Shown one piece after another: positions 24,676 through 32,377 of a DNA stretch of 64,000 nucleotides (position 1 is its first letter; the number at the start of each line of letters is the position of its first letter). A model generated the notes under the pieces. It saw only the letters and a program-made list of their open reading frames with translations. It searched no databases and was not told the DNA's origin. The translations under genes were made by a program, and so were the position numbers. This DNA comes from Oryzomicrobium sp. (GTDB taxonomy: Bacteria; Pseudomonadota; Gammaproteobacteria; Burkholderiales; Rhodocyclaceae): NCBI RefSeq assembly GCF_021287045.1, contig NZ_JAJTBG010000007.1:148340-212339 (forward strand). The letters are read 5' to 3'.

Positions 24676-24935
24676 CCTCGTGGGCCGAGCAAGGGGCGCG
24701 GGCGATGCCCGGGAAGCACGGTGCCGGCATGTCCGCCACCGTTTTCTACACCCGGGGGCGCTCCGCCCTGGTTCCCCCGATCCCCGCCTCGGGAGACTTG
24801 CTGCCACCGTTGGCCGGTGGCCTGGCATCCGGCCATGCCGGCGCATGCCCTGGCACCTGGCGCTTGGCACCCCGCCCCTTGCCCGCTCGTTTATCCTGTT
24901 CCACCCTTTTGTCTTCCGACCCCGAGCCATCCCCC

Positions 24936-26222
24936 ATGCGCGCCACCCCTCGCGCCGCCGCGCCCCGATCCGCCCACGCCGCCAAATCGGCCAAGCCCAC
25001 CAATGCCGCCGCGCCCGCCAAGGCAGCCGCCCTGCACCCGCGCAACCGCCACACCGGCCGCTACGACTTCGCCGCCCTGATCGCCGCCAGCCCTGAACTA
25101 GCGCCCTTTGTCGGCCCCAACCCCTACGGCGACCTCTCCATCGACTTCGCCGACCCGGCGGCGGTGAAAGCCCTCAACCGGGCGCTGCTGCTCGTACAGT
25201 ACGGCGTGCGCGACTGGGACATCCCCACCGGCTACCTGTGCCCGCCCATCCCCGGCCGGGCCGACTACATCCACTGTCTGGCCGACCTGCTGGCGGGGGA
25301 GGGGGGCGGGAGCAGCGGCGGAAATGGCGGCGGCCGGGCTGGCCCTGGGCGCAGCGAGGGGAATGGTGTGTGGGGCGAAGGGCGGGGCACGCAAGAAGGT
25401 GGTACGAACCCGAGCCTAGGCGCGGGGCAGGGCGCCCTTGAACTGGACCAGGCCGGACGCGGCGCCATCCCCACCGGCCCGGCGGTACGGGTGCTCGACA
25501 TCGGCGTCGGCGCCAACTGCGTCTATCCCCTGATTGGCCACGCCGAATACGGCTGGCGCTTCGTCGGTGCTGACGTGGACCGGGGCGCCCTGGCCAACGC
25601 CCAGGCCATCCTGGACGCCAACCCGGACTTCAAGGCCGCTATTGAGCTGCGCCGCCAACCCGCGCCGGAGTCCATCTTCCGCAACATCATCCGCCCCGGC
25701 GAACGCTTCGACCTGACCCTGTGCAACCCGCCCTTCCACGCCTCCCCCGACGATGCCCAGGCCGGCACCGAGCGCAAATGGCGCAACCTGGGCCGGGAGG
25801 CCGCCCCCGGCAAGGGGCCGGGGCAGGGCAGGGACGGCGGGGGATATGGCGATAAGCGCGGGCGCGGGCGCGGAAACGACGCCCGCCGCGGCGCCCCGGC
25901 CAGCCTGGCCCGGGAGCACCAGAACACGGCCGCCACCCGCCACGCCCCCGCCCTCAACTTCGGTGGCCGCGCCGCCGAACTGTGGTGCCCCGGCGGCGAA
26001 CTCGGCTTCATCACCCGCATGATCGCCGAGAGCGCCGCCTTCGCCAGCCAATGCCGCTGGTTCACCACCCTGGTGTCAAAAGCCGACAACCTCCCCGCCA
26101 TCCAGCGCGCCCTGGCAAGGGCCGGCGCCCGCCGCACCGTGGTGATCCCCATGGCCCAAGGGCAGAAGCAGAGTCGGCTGGTGGGGTGGGGGTTTGAGGG
26201 GGCTTATCTTCAGAAATGCTAG
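24936..26222 (+). CDS. rlmF: 23S rRNA (adenine1618-N6)-methyltransferase RlmF with two low-complexity insertions
   Basis: 428 residues against roughly 300 for E. coli RlmF. The core is intact: [28 protein letters not shown], the SAM motif [15 protein letters not shown] (about 187-201) and the catalytic NPPFHAS (about 264-270), ending in [19 protein letters not shown]. It methylates N6 of A1618 in 23S rRNA. Extra length comes from an Ala-rich N-terminus (1-33), a Gly/Ser-rich insertion at about 121-180 right before the SAM motif, and a Gly/Arg-rich insertion at about 289-338 between RNLG and LNFGG. Both insertions fall at loops. ATG 24936 has no strong Shine-Dalgarno. Confidence 0.9.
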   Translation: MRATPRAAAPRSAHAAKSAKPTNAAAPAKAAALHPRNRHTGRYDFAALIAASPELAPFVGPNPYGDLSIDFADPAAVKALNRALLLVQYGVRDWDIPTGYLCPPIPGRADYIHCLADLLAGEGGGSSGGNGGGRAGPGRSEGNGVWGEGRGTQEGGTNPSLGAGQGALELDQAGRGAIPTGPAVRVLDIGVGANCVYPLIGHAEYGWRFVGADVDRGALANAQAILDANPDFKAAIELRRQPAPESIFRNIIRPGERFDLTLCNPPFHASPDDAQAGTERKWRNLGREAAPGKGPGQGRDGGGYGDKRGRGRGNDARRGAPASLAREHQNTAATRHAPALNFGGRAAELWCPGGELGFITRMIAESAAFASQCRWFTTLVSKADNLPAIQRALARAGARRTVVIPMAQGQKQSRLVGWGFEGAYLQKC

Positions 26223-26384
26223 GGTTTGCCTGCTACATCAGTCCCTAGCAGAGTCGGGTAGAAGTCGTCAGTTCGCTGCTTTTTTTGGAGAGAAAATTAA
26301 AGATAAATCGGGTAGTGCAGCTTGCTATTTTTTTGCGAATATATAGGTATGGATGGGTTGTTGATTTTTTTGATGGTCTTGGTG

Positions 26385-27146
26385 TTAGAAATTGTGCTGG
26401 CCATCATTGACCTTTCCCTGTTGTAAAATCTTCACCTTCGGTGTGCCTCTGTGATTTCCAGTGAGTTGGTATGAGAATATGGCATTTGCTCCGTAGTCGT
26501 GTATATATGCATCTGCGTCTTTAGAAATGCCGTGTGTTTTTTTACTTTGGTGAACAGCGTCTCCCAGGCCGTTTACTGCATTTATTAATAGATTTTGTTG
26601 TTGATGGGTTAGCAAGATTTGTGAATCTACGTAGGCGCTGAAGGGGCCGTTTGCTATATGGGAGTGGCCTGGGGGAGGTGAGGTTATTGTAATCAATTCC
26701 GCATCGATGGCATCCCAAATATCTGATATTTCAATGTAATCATGTAGGGAGTGGACCGAGTTTCTGACGGCGGTATCCACCTCTGCCGCTGTCTGGCCTC
26801 GGTTGAAGTGTGTGGCCAAAATTGGTAGGGCGATTGGTCTCGTATTTGTTTGGTTTGAGTATGCTGGACTAGTGATCTCAGTATTTAGAGCTGCAAGGTC
26901 TGTAATGGAGGCGCCGCTTTGCGTGAACATCCCTTGAATCGTTTTTTCTTTGGTGTTCGATTTTTCTTTAAAATTATTTAATCGTTGAGTATGTAGGCTG
27001 TTATTTGCAATCGTTTGTAGGTTTTTTTGTTTAATGCTTTCGATGCGAGCGTCAAAGAACTGAATAGATAGTTCTTTGTGGGCGCTATTACGAGATTTGT
27101 TTTTGGTTTGTTCTTGATTTCTTTTTGCTTCTGATTTTATGAGCAT
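26385..27146 (-). CDS. Orphan protein of unknown function in an AT-rich islet
   Basis: 253 residues, not recognised. The first 75 residues are Lys/Asn/Gln-rich and strongly helical (KSEAKRNQEQTKNKSRNSAH, KEKSNTKEKTIQ); the rest is a mixed globular region with HDYIEISDIWDAIDAELI and a C-terminus rich in His, Gly, Asn and Tyr (DADAYIHDYGANAIFSYQ, LTGNHRG). No signal peptide or membrane helix is visible. AAAGGA precedes ATG 27146. Codons end mostly in A or T, quite unlike the neighbours, so the gene was probably acquired recently. A secreted-effector or toxin type is possible from the composition but not shown; no immunity partner is adjacent. Confidence 0.7.
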   Translation of the reverse strand: MLIKSEAKRNQEQTKNKSRNSAHKELSIQFFDARIESIKQKNLQTIANNSLHTQRLNNFKEKSNTKEKTIQGMFTQSGASITDLAALNTEITSPAYSNQTNTRPIALPILATHFNRGQTAAEVDTAVRNSVHSLHDYIEISDIWDAIDAELITITSPPPGHSHIANGPFSAYVDSQILLTHQQQNLLINAVNGLGDAVHQSKKTHGISKDADAYIHDYGANAIFSYQLTGNHRGTPKVKILQQGKVNDGQHNF

Positions 27147-27363
27147 TTTTTTCCTTTCAGATGGTTGTGGTGAAGATCCGAAGTGGTTTTGGGAATGGGG
27201 TTGGTAAGAAGTTATTTTAAGATTTGTACGGTAGATTGTGAATTTATTGTTATTATGCCTTTGTTGTTTTTATTTGTGAAGTTATTGATGATTTGTACCG
27301 TGCGATAAAATAACGCTCATATGCGATGTGCGGGCGCTTTCCCCTATATGCGCGACCAGGAAA
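27147..27363. other. AT-rich flank of the orphan gene
   Basis: 217 bases with long T and AT runs, compositionally part of the same islet as the orphan gene and presumably holding its promoter. No terminal repeat, integrase or tRNA gene marks the edges of the islet (about 26223-27330). Confidence 0.5.
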
Positions 27364-27558
27364 TCAATAGGTGATAGCACATCCGCTGACAGGAATAGTC
27401 ATCTCTGGATACGAACCGTTCCGATTGGCGAAGAGAAAGTATGGGTGAATAGGACTCTTCCTAGAGGCGTTGACAGCCAGGTGCGGCACCCCATTACGGC
27501 CACCTAAGCCTTGCTGAGGCCTGTTTTGTACTACGTCGTCGTTGCTCATTAGGGCCAT
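27364..27558 (-). pseudogene. Possible remnant of a LysR-type regulator gene
   Basis: A short minus-strand frame contains LMSNDDVVQNRPQQGLG, which resembles LSSNDGDVVQNWALQGLG in the substrate-binding domain of the LysR regulator at 31193-32119; the DNA is also alike over about 45 bases. Beyond this block the similarity is lost and no helix-turn-helix part is nearby. It could be a degraded gene end left at the edge of the AT-rich islet, or chance. No Shine-Dalgarno was found. Confidence 0.3.
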
Positions 27559-27630
27559 TGTTCTGACTATGTGTGGATGATGCTTGCGAACTAGGTTGAA
27601 GGCCCGGGTTCTAGAGACGTTGGCTGGCAG

Positions 27631-28209
27631 TCAGTCGCTTGCTGCCGCTTCAAACTCGCCCGCATAGCGGAATACCTCGCCAAACAACGGGTGGGTAAGG
27701 CGAAAATCCATCACGAAGCGGTTTTCTGCGATTGCTTCTTCGACAATGGTGGTGTGGCCTAGTACCAGCCACTCCGGGATCGGTAATAGCCACGGCCCTA
27801 GTTTGGCGACGAAGCGAACCCCCTTGTAGTACAGGCGTCGGTCTTGGACGTAAGGCGTCATCTGCAAGCCGAGTACCGGATTGACAAATTCGATCAGTTG
27901 TCTCGGCCCCGCGCAAACCCAGAAGCTGTTGAAGCAGATCACCTTGCCGTCCGGGTAGGTGATGCGCCGCCGCCAATACTGGCGCTCACCGGCGACCGTC
28001 TTTTCGACCACCGTCGGTACGCACTCGCCGGTGCGATGGACTAGGGCGCCGAACCGCCGGAGCAGGTTCAGCAATGGCTGCATGAACCGTGGATAAACGA
28101 TGTCCATGTAGCCGGTGTCGATGGTCGTGCCGAACCGGTAATGCAGTTGCAGGGCAGGGGGTAATTGGGCCCAGTCGGGGCCCAGGGCCTGTTCCATTAT
28201 GCTTTTCAT
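27631..28209 (-). CDS. DUF4166 protein
   Basis: 192 residues. The DUF4166 domain covers most of it (about 8-185), with LHYRFGTTIDTGYMDIVYP and the Trp/Tyr-rich FWYC-like region around SFWVCAGPRQL. The domain occurs alone or fused behind saccharopine dehydrogenase/NAD-epimerase domains, and its function is unknown. Here it is a separate gene that overlaps the upstream DUF2269 gene by 4 bases (ATGA), and an NAD-epimerase-type gene is two genes upstream, which repeats the fused arrangement as an operon. ATG 28209 is set by that overlap. Confidence 0.78.
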   Translation of the reverse strand: MKSIMEQALGPDWAQLPPALQLHYRFGTTIDTGYMDIVYPRFMQPLLNLLRRFGALVHRTGECVPTVVEKTVAGERQYWRRRITYPDGKVICFNSFWVCAGPRQLIEFVNPVLGLQMTPYVQDRRLYYKGVRFVAKLGPWLLPIPEWLVLGHTTIVEEAIAENRFVMDFRLTHPLFGEVFRYAGEFEAAASD

Positions 28210-28685
28210 GATCCGGCTCCCGGAATGTGTTTGAAGGCCATCAGTCCGACTACCACCACCATCGAAATGAAGGCCGGAACGCCCAGCCAGAACCATTGGC
28301 GCGCCAGTTGCCAATAGATCGCCGGCAGCTCGGTTGCCTGCGTTACGGCGTCGTTGGCGATCTTCTGCATGCGAATCTGTAGCCAGACCACCGGCAGCCA
28401 GCAGGCCCCGGCGAGAAAATAGAGGGACAGGCTGGTCGCTATCCAGGGCGTGGTCAGCGGAATCCCCAACAAATGGACCATCCACAAGCCACTGATGGGC
28501 TGGAAGAGCACCGTCGGCGTGGTGAAGATCCAGTCGGCCAGCACGACATGGCGATTGGTGATCGCGATGTGGGGTACATTGCCGCTCCGGTCGGCCATCC
28601 ACTTGTAGAAGGCGCTGCCGAGTCCGGTGCCGAAGAGGAGCACCATGCTAAGAATATGCAGCGTCTTGAGCGACAGGTAAGTCAT
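28206..28685 (-). CDS. DUF2269 integral membrane protein
   Basis: 159 residues with four membrane helices (about 5-25, 50-72, 82-105 and 132-153). SLKTLHILSMVLLFGTGLG at the N-terminus carries the conserved His of DUF2269 proteins, which may bind heme or metal as in related small membrane proteins; this is not proven. It overlaps the NAD-epimerase-like gene upstream and the DUF4166 gene downstream by 4 bases each, so the operon is tightly coupled. Confidence 0.78.
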   Translation of the reverse strand: MTYLSLKTLHILSMVLLFGTGLGSAFYKWMADRSGNVPHIAITNRHVVLADWIFTTPTVLFQPISGLWMVHLLGIPLTTPWIATSLSLYFLAGACWLPVVWLQIRMQKIANDAVTQATELPAIYWQLARQWFWLGVPAFISMVVVVGLMAFKHIPGAGS

Positions 28686-29548
28686 GATGCGCTCCTTGCC
28701 GTAATGGCATCCGAGAAGAAAAGGTGGGGGGCGGCACTCAACGGCGTGCGTCCCAAAAATGCAGCGAGAGGGCGAAAATCAGCCCAGTAGCCGCTCTGCA
28801 ACATGCGCAGGTTGTCGGGGGTGAGCATGGGGTTGATGTGCCGGCCGACGTGGGCAAGCACCATCGCCAGGGGAAAGGGGATGGGCAGGAGCCGGGCACG
28901 TGGCAGATTCTGGGCCCGGCGCATCGTCTGCAACCAGTCGGCAAAGGCGATGGTTTCGGGGCCGAGAATATCGAGGGTTTTTCGTGATTCGGTCGATGTC
29001 AGCGCCTTCATCACCGTCGCCACCACGTCGCTAATGTGCACGGGCTGGAGCTTCTGCTGCCCAGTGCCGATCACCGGTATTGCAGGTAGCCTGGCCATGC
29101 GCATGAACAGGTCCGCGCTTTTGCCACCCCGCCCATAAATCAGGGACGGGCGCAGCACAAACCAGTCGAGATCAAGGCTGCGCAGACAGGCGTCGGCGGC
29201 ACGTTTGCTCAGGTGGTAGGCGGAAAAGGCCGTCTCGTCGGCACCGAGTGCCGAAAGTTGTATGAGCCGGCGGATTCCCGCTTGGGCACAGGCCTGAAAC
29301 AACGCCGAAGGCGCCCGGGTATGCAGGGTCGCAAAGCGCTGGCGGCCACGTTCGCCAATGATGCCCACGCTGTTGATGACGGCCTCGACCCCAACAAGAT
29401 GCGGTTGCCAGTCTTCCGGGGTCAGCAGGCGGCTGAAATCGACCCCGGTGCGGCGCGATGCGGCAATGACGTGGTGGCCGGCTGTGGCGAGGGCAACTGC
29501 AATGTTTCGGCCAATGAAGCCGCTGGCACCGGTGAGTAGGATGTTCAT
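28682..29548 (-). CDS. NAD(P)-binding epimerase/dehydratase-like oxidoreductase
   Basis: 288 residues. The Rossmann motif GASGFIGRNIA is at residues 7-17, and SAYHLSKRAAD carries the YxxxK pair of extended SDR proteins. The protein resembles NADH:ubiquinone oxidoreductase-associated (NDUFA9-like) and NmrA-like members more than sugar epimerases (LRPSLIYGRGGKSADLFMRM). Substrate unknown. ATG 29548 overlaps the upstream membrane gene stop by 4 bases; reading further upstream would run inside that gene. Part of a four-gene operon 27631-29886. Confidence 0.82.
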   Translation of the reverse strand: MNILLTGASGFIGRNIAVALATAGHHVIAASRRTGVDFSRLLTPEDWQPHLVGVEAVINSVGIIGERGRQRFATLHTRAPSALFQACAQAGIRRLIQLSALGADETAFSAYHLSKRAADACLRSLDLDWFVLRPSLIYGRGGKSADLFMRMARLPAIPVIGTGQQKLQPVHISDVVATVMKALTSTESRKTLDILGPETIAFADWLQTMRRAQNLPRARLLPIPFPLAMVLAHVGRHINPMLTPDNLRMLQSGYWADFRPLAAFLGRTPLSAAPHLFFSDAITARSAS

Positions 29549-29886
29549 GATCCACTCCCCGGCTGCGTCGCCTTCACGAATTGGCCCAGGCGTTTGCCGA
29601 TCACGTGCAGGCCGATCAGCAATCCGCCCAACGTTGCCATCAGTGTGAAGCGCAGGCTGTCCAGTGGGGTGCCGACGCGCGTGAACATGTCGACCAAGAG
29701 GACGAAGAGCAGCGGCGCGATTACCAGCATCACTTTCGTGTAACTGAGCCAGAAAGTGGCTGCCTGCTCGTCTGGACATACCCGGCACAGAACGTTCATG
29801 AGCGGGCCGGACAACACACGAAGGACGGCGCCGCTGACAGCGACGCTGATGAACGAGGTCGCAACCAATTGGACGTAGGCGTTCAT
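29545..29886 (-). CDS. Small membrane protein heading the DUF2269/DUF4166 operon
   Basis: 113 residues with two or three membrane helices (about 5-25, 48-70 and 78-98) and a short cysteine-containing loop CRVCPDEQA after the first. Not assigned to a family with confidence. It is the first gene of a four-gene operon in which every junction is a 4-base overlap. The 131 bases before it contain a set of inverted TTCCG/CGGAA elements that look like regulator binding sites. Confidence 0.65.
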   Translation of the reverse strand: MNAYVQLVATSFISVAVSGAVLRVLSGPLMNVLCRVCPDEQAATFWLSYTKVMLVIAPLLFVLLVDMFTRVGTPLDSLRFTLMATLGGLLIGLHVIGKRLGQFVKATQPGSGS

Positions 29887-29943
29887 GACGGGCTCCCGAT
29901 GGGTTATGGAGCCCTCAGTTTGGGAATTTGCCGTCGGGGATTC

Positions 29944-29999
29944 TTCCGTTCCTATCGGAAAGGAACATTTTGAGGTTCCGGAAAGATCATTGCGGAGTC
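29944..29999. promoter_or_regulatory. Cluster of TTCCG/CGGAA inverted repeats between AraC regulator and operon
   Basis: TTCCG (29944-29948) and CGGAA (29956-29960) form one inverted repeat, GTTCC...GGAAC another interleaved one, then a palindrome TTCCGGAA (about 29976-29983) and a further CGGAGTCCG. This density of one half-site in a short gap suggests an operator, most simply for the AraC-type regulator encoded just upstream. Confidence 0.5.
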
Positions 30000-30017
30000 C
30001 GTAACGCCCGAATTTGC

Positions 30018-31043
30018 TTACCTGGCCGGGCGGTCTTTGCCCTGGAGTTTGCGGAACTGGCCAGGGGGCATCCCCTCGATCTCGCGGAACGCTTCATAGA
30101 AATTCGACTGGGAGGTGAAGCCAACATTGAGGCCGACGGACAGGACCGAGGCCGAGGGTTCCGCACACAACATGGCCTTGGCTGCCGCAATGCGCTGCTC
30201 GCGCAGGTAGCGGGAAAAGCCTTTGCCCAGCCGGGTGTTCAACAATTCCGACAGCTGATGGGGGCTGAGTCCAAGCTGTTCGGCCAGGCTGGACAGGCTT
30301 AACTCCGGGTTCATGTAGAGCCGCTCGACGGCCATCAGCCGCTCAAGCGTGGCCACGGCCGCGTCGCAATCGACGCTGTTGAGCGTGGACGTGGCGTAGG
30401 CGACTTGCACGGTTTCTCTGACCTCGGCGGACAGTTGGGGGCGCAGCCCCAGGGTCGTCTGGACCAGGAAGAAGGCCAGGCCGATGGCGGTGGCGTACAG
30501 GCTGAAGAACAGCTTGTCCGGCAGCGCTGCTTGAACGAGGCCAAGCAGCGACACCCCGATAGCGATGGCGAAGACGCCGCCCAGGAGCGATATTTCCAGA
30601 GGGAAGTTGGCCCGTTCATGGCGCAAGGCAAAAAGGCGGTGGCCCAGCCACAGCAAATAGCCGGCTCCGATGCAAAATGCTAGTGGCAACGCCCAATCTG
30701 CCGGCAGAAGGGGGGCGAGCAGTACCGGCGCGGCATGCCCGAGCAGAGCGTGGCGGCGTGGCGACATGGCTTGCGGGCGCAACAGCGGCAAGCTGAACAG
30801 GAAGAAGGCGGGCGCCACGGCAAACAGCGTCATGCGGTAAGGCAGGGTGGTCACCCACTCCCGATCCAGATAGAGCCAGGAAAAATGGGCGAGCTGCAGG
30901 CCGGCGAGGGCGGTCAGCAACACCAACCCCATGAATCGCGATACTGCCTGGTCTTGGTACTGTTCACTGCGGAAATGCGTCAGCGCAATGGTCATGGCGC
31001 TGAAAAGCGAAAAACCGGTGAGAAGAATGGCGAGGGCGGTCAC
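30018..31043 (-). CDS. AraC-family regulator with a seven-helix membrane domain
   Basis: 341 residues. Residues 1-205 form about seven hydrophobic helices; residues 235-335 are an AraC DNA-binding domain with two helix-turn-helix parts (LSLSSLAEQLGLSPHQLSEL and VLSVGLNVGFTSQSNFYEAF, then GMPPGQFRKL). It is therefore a membrane-embedded one-component regulator that could sense a ligand in or near the membrane. It lies 131 bases upstream of, and on the same strand as, the 113-residue membrane protein operon; the gap carries repeated TTCCG/CGGAA sites. Such a pairing suggests local control, which is inference. Confidence 0.85.
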   Translation of the reverse strand: MTALAILLTGFSLFSAMTIALTHFRSEQYQDQAVSRFMGLVLLTALAGLQLAHFSWLYLDREWVTTLPYRMTLFAVAPAFFLFSLPLLRPQAMSPRRHALLGHAAPVLLAPLLPADWALPLAFCIGAGYLLWLGHRLFALRHERANFPLEISLLGGVFAIAIGVSLLGLVQAALPDKLFFSLYATAIGLAFFLVQTTLGLRPQLSAEVRETVQVAYATSTLNSVDCDAAVATLERLMAVERLYMNPELSLSSLAEQLGLSPHQLSELLNTRLGKGFSRYLREQRIAAAKAMLCAEPSASVLSVGLNVGFTSQSNFYEAFREIEGMPPGQFRKLQGKDRPAR

Positions 31044-31192
31044 GGTACCTATGCGTCGATGCGATCGATTTGGAGTGGCCGCAATTCTGTCAGCATTTTT
31101 CTTCTGGAGCAGGACGGAATTGCGAATGGGGCTTTCCTGGGCGCCGGCTCTACCCAGGTGCCGGATAGCCCGTATGACGCCGTGAGAGCAAA

Positions 31193-32119
31193 TTAGCCGC
31201 CCATCCGCCCCTCAAAATGCCCCACCAGCAGATCAATGAATGCCCGTACCTTGGCCGACAGGTGCAGCCGTTCCGGGTACACCGCGTGCAGGTCGGCGGG
31301 GGGGAGGGCGTAGTCGGGCAGCAGCACTTCCAGGCGGCCGGCGGCGATCAGGGGGGCGGCGTCCCATTCGGAGCGGACCACCAGGCCCAGGCCTTGCAGG
31401 GCCCAGTTTTGCACCACGTCGCCGTCGTTGCTCGATAGGGCGCCGCGCACCTTCACCGTCTCCATCTCCTTGCCCTTGGTGAAGCGCCACACGCCGTAGG
31501 CGTCGTCGTTCTGGCGGTGGATGATGCATTGGTGCCTGGCCAGGTCGGCCGGGGTTTCCGGGCGGCCGTGGCGGGCCAGGTAGGCGGGGGCGGCGAGCAG
31601 GCGGCGGCGGTTGGCCATGATGCGCCGGGCGGTGAGGCGGGTGTCGGGCAGCTCGCCGAAACGAATCCCTAAGTCGAAGGCTTCTTCCACCAGGTCCAGG
31701 GGGCGGTGGGTGAGCTGGAGCTGGACGTCCACTTCCGGGTAGCGGCGCGCGTAGTCGGCCACCAGAGGGGCGATGTGGGTGCGGCCGAAGCCCAGGGTGG
31801 CGTTGATGCGCAGCAGGCCCCGGGGCACGGCCTGGGCGCCGGCGAGCTGTTCTTCCATTTCGCGGATTTCGCCGAGCAGCCGGGTGGCGCCGGCCAGGTA
31901 GGACTCGCCTTCATGGGTCAGGCTGATGCGCCGGGTGGTGCGGTTGACCAGGCGCACGCCGAGGCGGTTTTCCAGCTGGGCGAGGCGCTTGCTCACCGCC
32001 GAGGGGGTGACGTTGAGTTCCCGGGCGGCGGCGGAAAGGTTGCCCTGCGTGGCCACCAGGATGAAGAAGGCCAGGTCGGAAGGGGAGGAACTGGCAGGGG
32101 CGGTGTCCGTGGGGCTCAT
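31193..32119 (-). CDS. LysR-family transcriptional regulator, divergent to tarD
   Basis: 308 residues. The N-terminal winged helix-turn-helix spans about 14-73 (GNLSAAARELNVTPSAVSKR), and the effector-binding domain covers about 95-300 (RGLLRINATLGFGRTHIAPL). ATG 32119 is required because further upstream the frame runs antisense through the D-tartrate dehydratase gene. It is divergent from that gene with 258 bases between, the usual layout in which a LysR regulator activates its neighbour in response to the substrate, here perhaps tartrate. An ATTC-N7-GAAT element sits just before its start. Confidence 0.88.
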   Translation of the reverse strand: MSPTDTAPASSSPSDLAFFILVATQGNLSAAARELNVTPSAVSKRLAQLENRLGVRLVNRTTRRISLTHEGESYLAGATRLLGEIREMEEQLAGAQAVPRGLLRINATLGFGRTHIAPLVADYARRYPEVDVQLQLTHRPLDLVEEAFDLGIRFGELPDTRLTARRIMANRRRLLAAPAYLARHGRPETPADLARHQCIIHRQNDDAYGVWRFTKGKEMETVKVRGALSSNDGDVVQNWALQGLGLVVRSEWDAAPLIAAGRLEVLLPDYALPPADLHAVYPERLHLSAKVRAFIDLLVGHFEGRMGG

Positions 32120-32125
32120 TTTGGA

Positions 32126-32140
32126 ATTCAATTCACGAAT
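32126..32140. promoter_or_regulatory. Candidate LysR box (T-N11-A type)
   Basis: ATTC-AATTCAC-GAAT is an inverted repeat with the T-N11-A spacing of LysR sites, 7 bases before the regulator's own start. It fits autoregulation; a site nearer the tarD promoter was not identified. Confidence 0.4.
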
Positions 32141-32377
32141 GGTGTGATTTCGCGGTTGATTATAGAGCCGCAGGAACTTTGTATCCTTCGTCCTGTTGCA
32201 TGCCCGGGGAAAACCGTAACGCGCCGCAGCGCCGCCGCACAGCACTGCGCGGCACGGCCACCGGGCATGGCGGAGAAGGGCCGGCCGCGTGCCAACGATG
32301 CCGCAATCGACACGGCTCGCAGGCACGGCCCCCCGCCACCCACCCCAACCCCACCAGAGAACCGCGAAGGAACCGCC

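Larger units (their letters stand above)
24264..24935. other. 672-base gap between FUSC and rlmF, repeats only
   Basis: Contains a REP-like hairpin (24501-24547) and copy B of the 107-bp repeat (24569-24675). A second hairpin, CATCGCC..AAACCCC with GGGGTTTGGCGATG (24483-24523), overlaps and would compete with the first. I find no gene that I would support; the reading frames present lack Shine-Dalgarno sequences and coding-type composition. Confidence 0.6.

Noticed and set aside
22137-24930. Similar short peptides encoded by the two 107-bp repeat copies (LKNKQ.RGSSR)
   Set aside because: The peptide similarity follows from the DNA repeat; frames differ in length, lack ribosome binding sites and have a premature end in one copy.
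27960-27985. Another TACTGGCGC core within the DUF4166 gene
   Set aside because: Only 9 bases match, the GCGG end is missing and it lies in coding sequence, so chance is likely.
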